NCBI RefSeq assembly: GCF_019175385.1
Contig: NC_083340.1
Location: 13,962,336-14,026,335, forward strand
Reading direction: 5' to 3'
From: Lycium barbarum
Lineage: Eukaryota; Streptophyta; Magnoliopsida; Solanales; Solanaceae
Length of the DNA stretch: 64,000 bases
Shown: piece by piece, positions 37,075 to 47,883 of the stretch
Numbering within the stretch: the first letter of the stretch is position 1
Layout: each line of letters starts with the position of its first letter
The notes under the pieces: generated by a model
The model's input: the letters and a program-made list of their open reading frames with translations, nothing else
Databases searched by the model: none
Told to the model about the DNA's origin: nothing
Made by a program: the position numbers and the translations under genes

Positions 37075-37369
37075 GTACATAAAGGGTGCGGATTACATTA
37101 TTGGGGAAAAGGTACAACTAGTAAAAAACATAATCCATAGAAATATTAAACTTAATAAACAAAATACATATAAATAATGAACAACAACAAGATGGCACAA
37201 ATAATCTTCCACAATTTAAGTTTTTCTTTCAAAGCTTATTTCTCGTGTTGAGCCTCTCTAAGTGTAGCCTTCAGCAAAATTCATTTTTTTCCGGAACCGG
37301 TGAGCAAGACCTCCAAAAGTTCAATTTTTTCTTCAGCTTCCACAAGCTTAAATTGCGAATCCAACTTAG

Positions 37370-37428
37370 CGGTATCTCTAGAGATAATTCAAGTCGCGGT
37401 ATCTCTAGAGATAATTCAAGTCGCGGTA
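37370..37428. repeat. 27-bp tandem duplication in the GRF gene
   Basis: CGGTATCTCTAGAGATAATT plus CAAGTCG occurs twice in a row and then partly a third time. Each extra unit adds an in-frame TGA on the minus strand, ending the GRF protein early. Confidence 0.9.
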
Positions 37429-37747
37429 TCTCTATCAAAAAGTGAATTTTTAAACTTCGCCGCCACCGTTTTATCTACGTGAATGCTATCTTTCCACCGA
37501 AAGTGTTTGCAACCGCCCATATCCTATAAACATTACAAGAAAATTAGTTTTTTAAAGTAAAATATATGGATAACGTGAAAAAAAAAACACTAAAAAATGT
37601 AAAAACACTTACTTCGGGCATTTTACAACGCCAAAAACGGCAACCCGGATTATCTTGGGTCTTTGATGTTTTTAGTTTACAGTAATAACTGCATTCACAA
37701 ATATCGGGTTGTATAGCAAACTTTGAAGTTTCAAAATTTTGAGACAT
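37416..37747 (-). CDS. Small GRF-type zinc-finger protein, MULE passenger
   Basis: Two exons, 37613-37747 and 37416-37523, joined in phase 0 by GTAAGT and TATAG sites, give an 80-residue protein. The start is MSQNFETSKF at 37747. CECSYYCKLKTSKT, then NPGCRFWRCK, then (in exon 2) GGCKHFRWKD fit the zf-GRF pattern, which binds zinc and often contacts nucleic acid. The stop at 37416-37418 comes from a 27-bp tandem duplication (37370-37423); beyond it the frame could continue with a coiled-coil-like stretch (KLVEAEEKIELLEVLL), so this copy is probably truncated. It lies just inside the right inverted repeat and on the transposase strand. Passenger or captured gene; role unknown. Confidence 0.65.
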
Positions 37748-37834
37748 GTTTTTGGGAGTGCAAAAGTGTGTTGAAAGGGTGAAAATAGAGGAAATGAAAT
37801 AGAAGAGTATGCTGGAAATGGGAGGGGTTTTTGG

Positions 37835-37950
37835 TAGGGGTTTCACGCATAAATTCTGTGCGTGGAGCCTAGTTTTTTTTTTTTTTTATGGGTTAGTTTG
37901 ATTCTAAAAAAATTTTTTGGATTACAAAAGTGCCGGGCCCACCACTTCCC
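37835..37950. repeat. Right terminal inverted repeat of the 7.6-kb MULE
   Basis: Contains AGGGGTTTCACGCATAAATT, a T-run, GGGTTAGTTTG and TTACAAAAGTGCCGGGCCC, the reverse complement of the left end apart from short gaps. Confidence 0.9.
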
Positions 37951-38474
37951 TTGATAGTGAGGTGGATTAGATCACATTTGGACTGGATAAAGTTGAATAC
38001 TGATGGTAGTCATAATGAAGATGATTTGATTGGTGTTGGAGGCATTGTGAGGGATAACAATGGGCAAATTAAATGGTCATGGCATTTTCAAATTTCTAGG
38101 GAAGGGAAGTAGTAATTTAGCAGAAGCAAAAGCTGTTATAGGTGGAATGCGATGGTATTTATCAAAAGAATTTTAGAATGTTATCTTGGAAAGTGAATCA
38201 CTCATCGTCATCAGCATGGTAAAGGGTAAATACAACATTGCTTGGCAGCTTCAAGACTCTATTGACAAGATTAAAAAGTTACTCTCTCAAACAAACTTCA
38301 TTGTTCAACATTGTTATTGAGAGGCAAATTCAGTTGCGGATGCTTTGGCCAAATGGAACATGGATGGACAAGACGAACTTTTTTATGACATCAAAGATTT
38401 CCCAAAAGATGCTGCTGGTGCATATACAATGGACAAAAACAACATTGCTTCTATAAGAATCAAGCAGAAGAAGA

Positions 38475-38528
<54 letters not shown>

Positions 38529-38680
38529 GTGTAAAGTTTTTGGAAGCTGATTTTCTCTGTGTACATGATGGCCAATAGTACTTGTTAGCTCATTGCTATT
38601 ACCCCTGAATCTTGTATATTTCTCTGATTATGAAATAAAAGGAATACACTCCCTTAAAGGCGTATATTATATTAAAAAAA
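37951..38680 (+). pseudogene. LINE RNase H domain and 3' end (part 2)
   Basis: Continues the LINE frame of 30333 across the MULE: LIVRWIRSHLDWIKLNTDGS, then GVGGIVRDNNGQIKW and NLAEAKAVIGGMRW, a plant LINE RNase H domain. The acidic residues in NTDGS, AEAKA and ESESL are visible. Frameshift near 38108, a TAG after KEF near 38176 and a TGA after QHCY near 38320 break the frame. The 3' part includes a TA run (38485-38525) and an A-run near 38673 that may be its tail. Confidence 0.85.
38483..38525. repeat. (TA)n microsatellite
   Basis: TA run in the LINE 3' region. Confidence 0.95.
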
Positions 38681-39576
38681 ATGACAAATCATAAATAAAA
38701 GACATATTATGTATTCATTAGTTGGGTATAAATACTGAACGTAATCATAAGTTTTTCTCTTTTGTGCATCTTTTCGCTTTATGTAGGGAGTTTTTCCTTT
38801 TTAATTTTTTTTAACGTAACCAATGTATTTTTCTCCTATAATTCAGAAGGGATAATATTGAGCTAAGTCAGGCCAAAGATGTTAAAAGCTCAAACCGTTA
38901 ATTAAGACTTGTTCAACCTTATATAGCTCTATTTACTTTTCAGCTATTGAAGTGTGACTCTACTTGACACATCCAACAATCTCCCTATTTGACTAAATTT
39001 ACATTACATTCCAACAAGCTCCTCTAACTAAGTTCAGTTCTGCATGACCCATCATCATGGTTAACGGGTCAATTTTTTAGATTTATTTTGTGCTACCTAC
39101 ATGACTTATCAATAGGACCCACAAAAATTGGCTATCAGCAAGCCCTTCAAACTAATTAAGTTTCACATGATCTATGACCACGATTCACACATCAATTTTT
39201 GAGATTCAGCGTGTCACCACATGACTGTGCATTTATAGCCACTGAGATGAGAGCTTGCTTTTTCTTGTGCGTGTGCGTCTTCAAGCTACCTTTGGCATGA
39301 TAATATAGTATATCGAGTCTCACATCATTACTTTGTTATCTCTATATTCATCTCGAATCATTGACTCTGTTAGAGGTTGTTTGGCTAAACTGCGTAAAAA
39401 TACTCTAGGCATGTTATGATATTGTTCAACTTAGGCCAAAGTGTCAAACCCCCCAATTTCCCTTTAAAACCCTTGCACCATTAAGAGTACATTTACATCT
39501 TAAATGTAGCTTCATTTTCTCCTTTTCTTTTCAGCTATCAATATGAGATTTTGTTCGCACACTTATTAGGTATCTA
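38681..39576. repeat. Degraded dispersed repeats, no gene
   Basis: Contains TCATTACTTTGTTATCTCTA and TCGAATCATTGACTC (about 39325-39370), related to the duplicated unit at 21123. It also has two copies of a GTTCAACTTAGGCCAAAG-like word (38870 and 39424). Probably remains of a high-copy nightshade repeat; no coding sequence. Confidence 0.4.
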
Positions 39577-39843
39577 AGGTGCCGTTTGGCCATAAAAATT
39601 ATTCACTTTTTTCCGGAATTTTTTTTCACCTTTTTCACTTTTGGGCGTTTGGCCATAAATATTCCGAATACAACTTGAAGTCGTATTCCGGAATACCAAA
39701 AACTCAAAAAAAAAAAAAAAAAACTTTTTTACAACTACATTTCACCAAAAATTACAATTTCAAAAACTATGGTCAAGCACAACTTCAACTTCAAAAATTC
39801 CAAAAAAAGTGAATTTATTTTTGATATCCATGACCAAACGCCT
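39577..39843. mobile_element. MITE with CGTTTGGCCAT ends
   Basis: About 267 bp with inverted ends GGTGCCGTTTGGCCAT and ATGACCAAACGCC, and inner AAAAGTGAAT/ATTCACTTTT pairs. A common nightshade MITE type; superfamily not settled. No clear target duplication. A copy of CGTTTGGCCATAAATATTCC also lies inside. Confidence 0.7.
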
Positions 39844-40389
39844 ACTAATAAAGTTTAATGAGTACTAATAATATTCTTTTCTTTACTACTACCGTTTAAA
39901 ACACCGGTCATATCACCCGTTTATGTCTAAATCCTCGAGCATTATTTTGTAATTTGTGTAGGTGCGTACAATAACTTTTAAGTTAACCGTGATTAGGATG
40001 TTAACCTTAAGCTTAAGGTGTGAAATGAGATTAGATAGAATCCAAGAGAATGATGTTATCAATCCATCTTAATTTGACTGAATAAAAGAAATGGAGACAG
40101 ATAGAGCGATGATTCTTGTTACTCGTCCAAGTGGTCACATGCAAAATAAGAAAATGCGCTGATTTGTCGTTACTTTGATTAAATACTTAAAATATACCAA
40201 CGACCAACGATAAATGTTTTGGTAATCTCAATTGATAACTTTTTGAACATCTTTTTGATATCAACTTGTCGTATATTGGACTTTAAAGAAGTCATTAACC
40301 ATCTGTAGATATGCCTAAAATCCGAAGGACCCACAAACTTTTTATTGGTTTATCGAATATTAAGTTAATCGAGTTAAGTAGAAAGTATT
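39844..40389. other. Intergenic, no gene seen
   Basis: AT-rich, no supported feature. Confidence 0.5.
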
Positions 40390-40580
40390 ACTACTCCCAT
40401 TCAGTGTCTGGTATCCGCAGGACTCGACTAATTCGGATTCGTGCGGGGTAGTCTCACATTAGGGGGCAAAACACTCCCTAACAAGGGTGACTCTGTACCT
40501 AATGAGGCTCGAACTTGAGACTTCTTGGTTAAAGATGGAGTTATACCAGCCACTACACCACAGTCCTTGTTGGTGATGGT
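40390..40580 (-). mobile_element. tRNA-derived SINE
   Basis: On the minus strand it starts with a tRNA-like head: box-A-like GTGTAGTGGCTGG and, about 30 bases on, box-B-like AAGTTCGAGCC. The body follows with GAGTCACCCTTGTTAGGGAG and GTGAGACTACCCCGCACG. This is RNA polymerase III-type SINE structure. Ends are approximate. Confidence 0.75.
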
Positions 40581-40589
40581 TTTTAGAGC

Positions 40590-40646
40590 TACAACAACGT
40601 CAACATACCCTGTGTGATCCATAAATGAGATTTGGGAAGGGTGGAA
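40590..40646 (+). mobile_element. Truncated Au-like SINE
   Basis: ACAACAACGTCAACATACCC and then GATTTGGGAAGGGTGGAAT match the 5' part of the Au-like SINEs at 10116 and 23358; the rest is missing. It abuts the tRNA-derived SINE. Confidence 0.6.
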
Positions 40647-40654
40647 TTATAAAG

Positions 40655-41050
40655 AATAGATCTTGGGCCTAATTCAACTTCAAAAGCTAGCTCATGAGAG
40701 TACTCTTAACACCCAACTCACGTCCAGGACTGGACATTTGGTGCGTGGCAATTTTAATATGGGGGCCTAACATCGGAAACAATAAATTGGGCGGGCCTAA
40801 CTCTGATACCATGTAAAGAATGGATCTTGAGCCTAACTCAACCCCAAGAACTAGCTCATGAGAGGAGGATTGTCCAAGTCTATATAAGGAGATCATGCAC
40901 CCTTTAACCCACCGATGTGGAACTGTTAACAGGAATACTGGGATGTACCCTTGGCCTAGTGGGGTAGAGAATCTGTATAAGTAAAAGAGAACGGACGTGA
41001 TACATGTCTTCACATACATTAATATTAAAGTAAATTTAATTAACACATAT
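40655..41050. repeat. Nested high-copy repeat
   Basis: ATCTTGGGCCTAATTCAAC and AAAGCTAGCTCATGAGAG near 40665 recur at 40826 as ATCTTGAGCCTAACTCAAC and AACTAGCTCATGAGAG, with CTGATACCATGTAAAGAATG before the second. An insertion appears to split one repeat. A short repeat with ACATGTCTTCACATACATTA follows at 41004 and 41078. No coding sequence. Confidence 0.55.
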
Positions 41051-41218
41051 TCTTACCCTTAAAGAACGGATATGATACATGTCTTCACATACATTATTAT
41101 TATTAAAGTAAAGTTTATTAACACATATTTTTACCCTTAATATTCAAAATCCTGAAAATTTAATATGATTCAATGTAAATATTTAGTGCAGATAAATATT
41201 TACCTTATACTCAAACAC

Positions 41219-41871
41219 TTGGGGTCGTCTGGTAGCTCGACAAGAGGCAAGTTATTCATGTATTAATTTTTGTATTATCCTTATACAACATTTAGTAGCT
41301 AGTAAAGAGACATCTTATTCATGTATTAATTTCTGCATACTTATGCCGGATTTGGTAGCTAGTTAGGAGGTACGTTATTCATGTATAAAATTAATACGAC
41401 GTTTGGTTTGTAATTTAGAAACCCTCATAACTAATACATGTAGTTATGCGGGAATCTATGTGCGGGAATCTATGTATTATTTTATGCGGGATAGAAGATG
41501 GAATAACTAATACATGAATAAAAAATTGAAATGACAATATTACCCTTATCATTCCCCACTTAAATACTTTCATTTCTAAACATATATTTTTATGTAACAT
41601 TTTAATATAATATTTTACTATATATTTTAATATTTTTTTTAAAAAATAATATTTTAATTTTAATTGTAAATAAATATTTTAATTTTAAGAAGTATATAAT
41701 ATTTATTAACTTTTAATATAACGAACCAACATCCAAAAAAATAATTTATGCATAACTCACCCTCCATAACTAAACCTTACATAACTAATACCTACATTAT
41801 TAATCTCTGTATAACTAATACATGCATTACTAATACCTGCATAATCCTAACTAGCTACCAAATGACCCCTT
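41219..41871. mobile_element. Non-autonomous element with GGGGTCGTYTGGTAGCT ends
   Basis: About 650 bp. Left end TTGGGGTCGTCTGGTAGCT and right end AGCTACCAAATGACCCC are inverted. Internally TTATTCATGTATTAATTT is repeated in direct orientation at the left, and ATAACTAATACATG at the right. No coding sequence; target duplication unclear. Confidence 0.7.
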
Positions 41872-43840
41872 AAAGATGATACTTGTGTTGGTGATTCTCG
41901 AGAATAAGTTGAGTTGGTTTAACAAAGAATGAACAATGTTAGCGATGAACCAACATAATTTTGATTCTCCGATAAACAATTTAGATATTGTAGATGATCT
42001 TAACGAACAAGCTCGAGCATGGATGGATGAAAATTATAACCAATTTAATTTACCATCAACACTCGTGGTAAGAAGGATATGACCTCTTCATCTTTTATTA
42101 GAAGTCCGAATTCGAGTTTTTAAAATGAAAAGAAATTTTGTTAGAAAGTACTTTCTTTTTTACTGGATCTTATGCAATGCAAATCCAAATTTATGGTCCC
42201 AAATAAATATCAAAATAGCAAATGAAAAATAAAAAAACATAGCCAGACTTAATTTAAATTATTTCGTGAAGGTTATGGTATCTTTTAAGACCGGCTTAGA
42301 AGAAAAATAAAAACAGTAGGTTATCGACAGCTTGCATATTTTTTATGCTTAGCGAAGTTTGATTTGGAACCATATTTCACATTATTTCTTTAATTATCAA
42401 ATTATCCAGGAATTAAAGAAAATATAGGTCTGTAACCCAAAAAGGGTATTGAACACACACACTTCTCGGCACTAAGATTTTGCAACCACATATCTTCTTT
42501 AAACAAACAAGTGAACAACAATTAAAGAATTGAATATTTAATAGGTTCTTCAATAACTCTAAGTACTTTTCTATTTTAAAATGTCTTTTCTAACATTGAA
42601 CCTCGGATGATCTTTTATCTTATCATTTAATCATGAGCACTTTTAGACATGAAACACCACCAATTACTTACTTAATTCATATATTCTATTTCCTTTTGGA
42701 AAAATTGGAAGACTTGCTTAGATCCGCCGTTATCATTTAAAATTCTGACCATATTCTTTGTGGAATTTATTTATCCATAGGCGAGTTTTAATATTTCTTA
42801 AATATCGATCCCCTTTTCTAGGAGTTGTTAAATGTAACTGGTTGACAAAAGATGGTATTGTTAATTTCGTAGAAAATGTGCAGTAACTTATTAAACTCTT
42901 ATAAAAGCCTTAGGGTCAAAGTCAAATACTATACAATGAAATTGATTTTATAAATGTTGAAAATCTAGCTCGGATATTAGTTTAAAAGAAAGTTTCAGTA
43001 AAATATTGGACAAAAGCGCATCAAAAGAAAGGCAGAATTTAATTAATTAAATGAACATCAATTTCATCATTTTTATTTGTCCTCCTATATCTTGACTCTG
43101 GACATTTTAACTTGTGGAGTAATTCTTTTTTGTTCAGTTTTTTTTTTTTTTTTTTTGGGTTTAAAAGGATGATATATTAAAAACTTAGGGGAAATAAGTA
43201 CAAGCGTTCATAACTTGTGGAGTACGCTTTTATACAGTCAATTCGCACGCATACATAGACAATTAATGCGAGTGAAAATTAACTTTTACATATCATATAA
43301 TAAACCGTTAATTTTAATAATTTAGGACATTTTAATTTCTATACATCCTTTAAACATTTCTACCATAAATCATTTAAACACTAAATCTTGATAATGTTGA
43401 ATAAACAAATCATGTTTTCATGAGATAATTTTGTGATTATATCTGCAAAAGTCCTAAGCATTAGCAAGATTCAAGGTTTAACTCGTGCAAATTGAACGAA
43501 TCATGTTTGCATGAGCTAATTTACCATCCCTAATTCAAAACATTTACATTTAAATTGTGAACTGAAATTTCTGAAGCAAAATAATGAAATTTTAATGGAT
43601 AATGATGCATCACATGTGCATGCCAAGGTTCAGAAAGCCTAAATATGCCTACATGGAGTCCCTAAAGCAATAACTTTCGGCATTCTTTTTCCCTAAAGTA
43701 ACCATAAATTCATGAACATCGAATTGACAAATACCATAAAATTTACTTTAGAAATGCTTACACCACAACCAAGTTGTGAACTCCATTATTTATTCCTAAA
43801 GTTATATTATTCACTAATAGAGGGTCCTAGCTATAAATAA
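41872..43840. other. Intergenic, no gene seen
   Basis: AT-rich. A short frame at 41950-42080 (MNQHNFDSPINNLD...) has protein-like composition but is only about 40 codons and unplaced. Otherwise nothing supported up to the Copia element. Confidence 0.5.
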
Positions 43841-43845
43841 AACAG

Positions 43846-44038
43846 TGTTATAAAATAATAACTATAAAGTAAATATACGGAAGAAATATGTAGAGAGATA
43901 TCAGTTTATATTACTTCTGCTCTTTCAACATTGCATTTGTGCATCCTATTTATAGAGAAACAGGACATGAGATATTTTGAGATATTTTGGGATATTTTGG
44001 GATATTTTGGATATCCACTATTTGGGATATTTTTGACA
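43846..44038 (-). repeat. Copia 3' LTR (193 bp)
   Basis: Identical to the other LTR except for one additional GATATTTTGG unit (near 43974-44010). Ends TG...CA. Confidence 0.97.
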
Positions 44039-44051
44039 CTCCCCCTTGGAT
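44039..44051 (-). promoter_or_regulatory. Polypurine tract
   Basis: On the minus strand CCAAGGGGGAGTG directly precedes the 3' LTR, as expected of the plus-strand DNA primer site. Confidence 0.85.
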
Positions 44052-44240
44052 ATCCATTAATAGATGATGTGTCTCGTTAAAACCTTATTAGAAAAAAAAC
44101 CCTGTGGGAAAAAGTCCTAATGAAGGAAAAAGAGTGCGCATATCTAATAATACGCTTTGAGAGTTGCCTCATTAAAAACCTTACCAAGAAAACCCAATGG
44201 GACAAAACTTGGTTAAGGGAAAAAGAGTACAACACGTATT

Positions 44241-47200
44241 TCACTCCCCCTGACGAAGACCAAGATTCAGATGTCGGAGTCTTCGCATTCCAATCTTGAA
44301 TATCATCTTCTCAAGAGTTGAAGTTGGCAAAGATTTAGTGAACAAATCTGCAGGATTGTCACTTGAACGGATTTGTTGCACATCAATATCACCATTCTTC
44401 TGGAGATCATGTGTGAAAAATAACTTTGGTGAAATGTGCTTTGTTCTATCTCCTTTTATGAAACCTCCTTTTAATTGAGCTATGCATGCAGCATTATCTT
44501 CATATAATACTGTGGGTATTTTTGTATCACACTTCAAGCCACATCTTTCTCTGATGAAATGTATTACTGATCTCAACCACACACATTCTCTACTTGCTTC
44601 ATGAATAGCGATTATCTCAGCATGATTTGAAGAAGTAGCAACAATGGACTGCTTGGTCGATCGCCATGATATAGCAGTACCTCCGCATGTAAATAGATAG
44701 CCCGTTTGAGATCGAGCTTTATGTGGATCAGATAAATAACCTGCATCTGCATAACCAACAAGATCTGTACTACCTTTGTTAGTATAAAACAGACCCATAT
44801 CGCTAGTTCCCTTCAGATATCGCAATATATGCTTAATCCCGTTCCAATGCCTCCGTGTAGGAGAAGAGCTATATCTTGCTAGCAAATTAACAGAAAATGC
44901 TATGTCAGGTCTTGTAGCATTAGCAAGATACATAAGTGCACCTATTGCACTAAGATATGGTACTTCAGGACCAAGTAGCTCTTCGTTTTCTTCCTGAGGT
45001 CGGAACGGATCTTTGCTCACTTCAAGTGAGCGAACAACCATAGGAGTACTTAAAGGATGCGAATTGTCCATGTAAAACCGATTTAAAACTTTCTCAGTAT
45101 AGGCAGATTGATGGATAAAGATCCCTTTTGCGAAATGTTCAATTTGTAGACCAAGACAGAGTTTTGTCTTTCCGAGATCTTTCATCTCAAATTCTTTCTT
45201 CAAATATTCAATCGCCTTTTGGAGCTCTTCTGGAGTTCCAATGAGGTTTATGTCATCAACATAAACAGCAAGTATAATGAACCCTGATTTTGTTTTCTTA
45301 ATAAAAACACATGAACAAATGGCATCATTTATATATCCTTCATTTATCAAGTATTCACTTAGGCGATTATACCACATACGCCCTGATTGTTTTAAACCAT
45401 ATAATGATCTTTGTATTCTGATTGAATACATTTCCCGAGACTTTAAACCAAATGCTTCAGGCATTTTATATCCTTCAGGAATTTTCATATAAATTTCATT
45501 ATCAAGTGAACCATAAAGATAAGCTGTAACCACATCCATAAGATGTATTTCAAGGGTTTCATAGATAGCTAAACCCATGAGGTATCGAAATGTTATAGCA
45601 TCCATAACTGGTGAATATGTTTCTTCATAGTCGACGCCGGGTCTTTGAGAGAATCCTTGTGCAACAAGGCGTGCTTTGTATCGCACAATTTCATTTCTCT
45701 CATTTCTTTTCCGTACAAAGACCCATTTGTGACCAACTGGTTTTACACCATTAGGCGTTTGGACTACAGGTCCAAAAACCTCACGTTTAGCAAGTGAATT
45801 CAATTCTGATTGAATTGCTTCTTGCCATTTTGGCCAATCATATCTTCGTCGACATTCTCCGACAGATTGAGGTTCCTGATCCTCACTGCCCTTTATAATA
45901 TTTAGTGCAACATTATATGCAAAAACACTATTCACCACAATTTTCGAACGATATAGTTCTTCACTCACTGAAGTCTCGGGTTTGCTGATTTCTTCAGGAA
46001 TATCAGAATTAATCAGATCTTGAATCTCTTCATGAGATCCTTTCATAGTGTCATTCTGATCATTGTTTGTATTTCTTTTTCTTGGATTTTTATCCTTGGA
46101 GCCCAATGGCCTACCACGCTTCAGGCGTGGATGAGATTCAGAGGCTATGACACTAGTAGATTGTCCCTTTGGAACATCAATTCGAATAGGCACATTCTCT
46201 GCAGGGATATGCGACTTAGTTATTCTTTTCAAATCAGTAAATCCGTCTGGCATTTGATTTGCTATTTTCTGTAAGTGGATGATCTTCTGGATCTCCTGCT
46301 CACATATAGGGGTACGTGGATCAAAATGAGATAGTGATGGAACTCTCCACGCAATTTCTCTTTTGATTTCTTTTCTCTCTCCCCCTAATTGTGGAAAATT
46401 TGTTTCATCAAATCGACAATCTGCAAATCGGGCAGTGAATAAATCTCCCGTCAATGGCTCAAGATAGCGAATAATGGAGGGTGATTCAAACCCAACATAT
46501 ATTCCTAACCTTCTTTGGGGGCCCATCTTAGTGCGTTGTGGTGGTGCTACAGGCACATATACAGCACAGCCAAAGATTCGGAGATGAGCAATATTTGGTT
46601 CATGACCAAACACTAATTGTGACGGGGAGTATTTATTATAATGAGTCGGTCTAAGACGAACAAGAGATGCTGCATGTAAAATAGCATGACCCCAGACGGT
46701 TGTAGGCAACCGTGTTTTCATAAGTAATGGTCTTGCTATCAATTGCACACGCTTAATAAATGACTCAGCAAGGCCATTTTGGGTATGAACATGTGCTACA
46801 GGATGTTCAACCTTTATCCCAACTGATAAACAATAATCATCAAAAGCTTGGGATGTAAATTCTCCAGCATTATCAAGACGTATAGCCTTTATAGGATAAT
46901 CTGGGAAGTGTGCCCTTAAGCGTATTATTTGTGCCAATAATTTCGCAAACGCCAGGTTGCGAGACGATATGAGGCACACATGAGACCATCTCGAAGACGC
47001 ATCTATTATAACCATAAAATATCTGAATGACCCACAAGATGGGTGAATAGGTCCACATATATCCCCATGTATACGATCTAGAAAAGCAGGGGATTCAATG
47101 TCAACTTTCATTGGTGATGGCCTGGTTATCAATTTGCCCTGATGACAAGCGACACATGAAAACTCACTACTTTCAAGAATCTTCAGGTTCTTAAGTGGAT

Positions 47201-47819
47201 GCCCTTTTGAATTTTCAATAATTCGTCTCATCATTATTGATCCAGGATGACCCATTCGGTCATGCCAAAGCACAAAAGTTCCTGAATCGTTAAACTTTTG
47301 GTTTACGATTGAGTGTGCTTCCATTGTACTAATTTCTGCATAGTACAGGCCAGAAGACAAAGTTGGTAATTTCTCCAAAACACATTTCTGGCCGGAGACA
47401 TTCTTTGTAATGATAAGATATTCATCATTTGTTTCATTTAATGTCTCAACGTGATACCCATTACGACGGATATCTTTGAAACTCAACAAGTTTCTTGGGG
47501 ATCTAGAAGAGAATAGTGCATCTTCTATAACAAGTTTCGTCCCCTTAGGTAGAAATATAGTAGCTCTTCCGGAGCCTTCAATTAATTTCGAATTGCCAGA
47601 AATTGTATTAATATTTCCCCTTTTTCTACGCAATTGAGAAAAGTATTTCTCATCTTTGAATATAGCATGCGTTGTTCCACTATCAATCACACAAATATCT
47701 TCATGATTTGTCATTGATCCAAATAATATTTGAGGATTTTCCATATATTCTTCAAAACGAAAAAAATAGGCAAAGTAAACATCGAAGTAGATATTTTGAT
47801 TAGACAAAGTATTACACAC
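44241..47819 (-). CDS. Copia pol polyprotein
   Basis: A long open frame of 1192 codons. The first Met may not be the true start; the pol part proper begins near MENPQILFGS (residue 26). Domains: aspartic protease with DSGTTH (46-51); integrase zinc region H186, H191, C222, C225; integrase core with D253, D316 and E352; an AT-hook-like KRGRPLGSKDKNPRK (568-582); reverse transcriptase about 695-930 with YVDD (853-856); RNase H about 1030-1150. It is in a different frame from gag, 65 bases downstream. Expression could need a spliced or frameshifted RNA, or gag and pol may be separate proteins. All key catalytic residues I can see are present. Confidence 0.95.
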   Translation of the reverse strand: MCNTLSNQNIYFDVYFAYFFRFEEYMENPQILFGSMTNHEDICVIDSGTTHAIFKDEKYFSQLRRKRGNINTISGNSKLIEGSGRATIFLPKGTKLVIEDALFSSRSPRNLLSFKDIRRNGYHVETLNETNDEYLIITKNVSGQKCVLEKLPTLSSGLYYAEISTMEAHSIVNQKFNDSGTFVLWHDRMGHPGSIMMRRIIENSKGHPLKNLKILESSEFSCVACHQGKLITRPSPMKVDIESPAFLDRIHGDICGPIHPSCGSFRYFMVIIDASSRWSHVCLISSRNLAFAKLLAQIIRLRAHFPDYPIKAIRLDNAGEFTSQAFDDYCLSVGIKVEHPVAHVHTQNGLAESFIKRVQLIARPLLMKTRLPTTVWGHAILHAASLVRLRPTHYNKYSPSQLVFGHEPNIAHLRIFGCAVYVPVAPPQRTKMGPQRRLGIYVGFESPSIIRYLEPLTGDLFTARFADCRFDETNFPQLGGERKEIKREIAWRVPSLSHFDPRTPICEQEIQKIIHLQKIANQMPDGFTDLKRITKSHIPAENVPIRIDVPKGQSTSVIASESHPRLKRGRPLGSKDKNPRKRNTNNDQNDTMKGSHEEIQDLINSDIPEEISKPETSVSEELYRSKIVVNSVFAYNVALNIIKGSEDQEPQSVGECRRRYDWPKWQEAIQSELNSLAKREVFGPVVQTPNGVKPVGHKWVFVRKRNERNEIVRYKARLVAQGFSQRPGVDYEETYSPVMDAITFRYLMGLAIYETLEIHLMDVVTAYLYGSLDNEIYMKIPEGYKMPEAFGLKSREMYSIRIQRSLYGLKQSGRMWYNRLSEYLINEGYINDAICSCVFIKKTKSGFIILAVYVDDINLIGTPEELQKAIEYLKKEFEMKDLGKTKLCLGLQIEHFAKGIFIHQSAYTEKVLNRFYMDNSHPLSTPMVVRSLEVSKDPFRPQEENEELLGPEVPYLSAIGALMYLANATRPDIAFSVNLLARYSSSPTRRHWNGIKHILRYLKGTSDMGLFYTNKGSTDLVGYADAGYLSDPHKARSQTGYLFTCGGTAISWRSTKQSIVATSSNHAEIIAIHEASRECVWLRSVIHFIRERCGLKCDTKIPTVLYEDNAACIAQLKGGFIKGDRTKHISPKLFFTHDLQKNGDIDVQQIRSSDNPADLFTKSLPTSTLEKMIFKIGMRRLRHLNLGLRQGE

Positions 47820-47883
47820 ACTTTATTACTTATATATGGAAACATAACCACATTAGCTAATACAAATGACATGTATGAAATAT

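Larger units (their letters stand above)
30334..37950. mobile_element. 7.6-kb MULE inserted in a LINE, with accessory genes
   Basis: A Mutator-like element bounded by a perfect 9-bp target duplication TTGATAGTG (30325-30333 and 37951-37959). Its ends are inverted repeats sharing GGCACTTTTGTAA and CAAACTAACC and, further in, GTGCGTGAAACCCCT; the left end lacks about 8 bases present at the right. Contents from left to right: mudrA remnant (minus), a repeat-bearing intergenic region, two related unknown genes (plus), a nested MULE-type MITE, and a GRF zinc-finger gene (minus). The 9-bp duplication and transposase family agree. The transposase is broken, so the copy now depends on others for movement. 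Confidence 0.95.

Noticed and set aside
41950..42080. Short protein-like frame MNQHNFDSPINNLD
   Set aside because: About 40 codons, no neighbours or family; not enough to call a gene.
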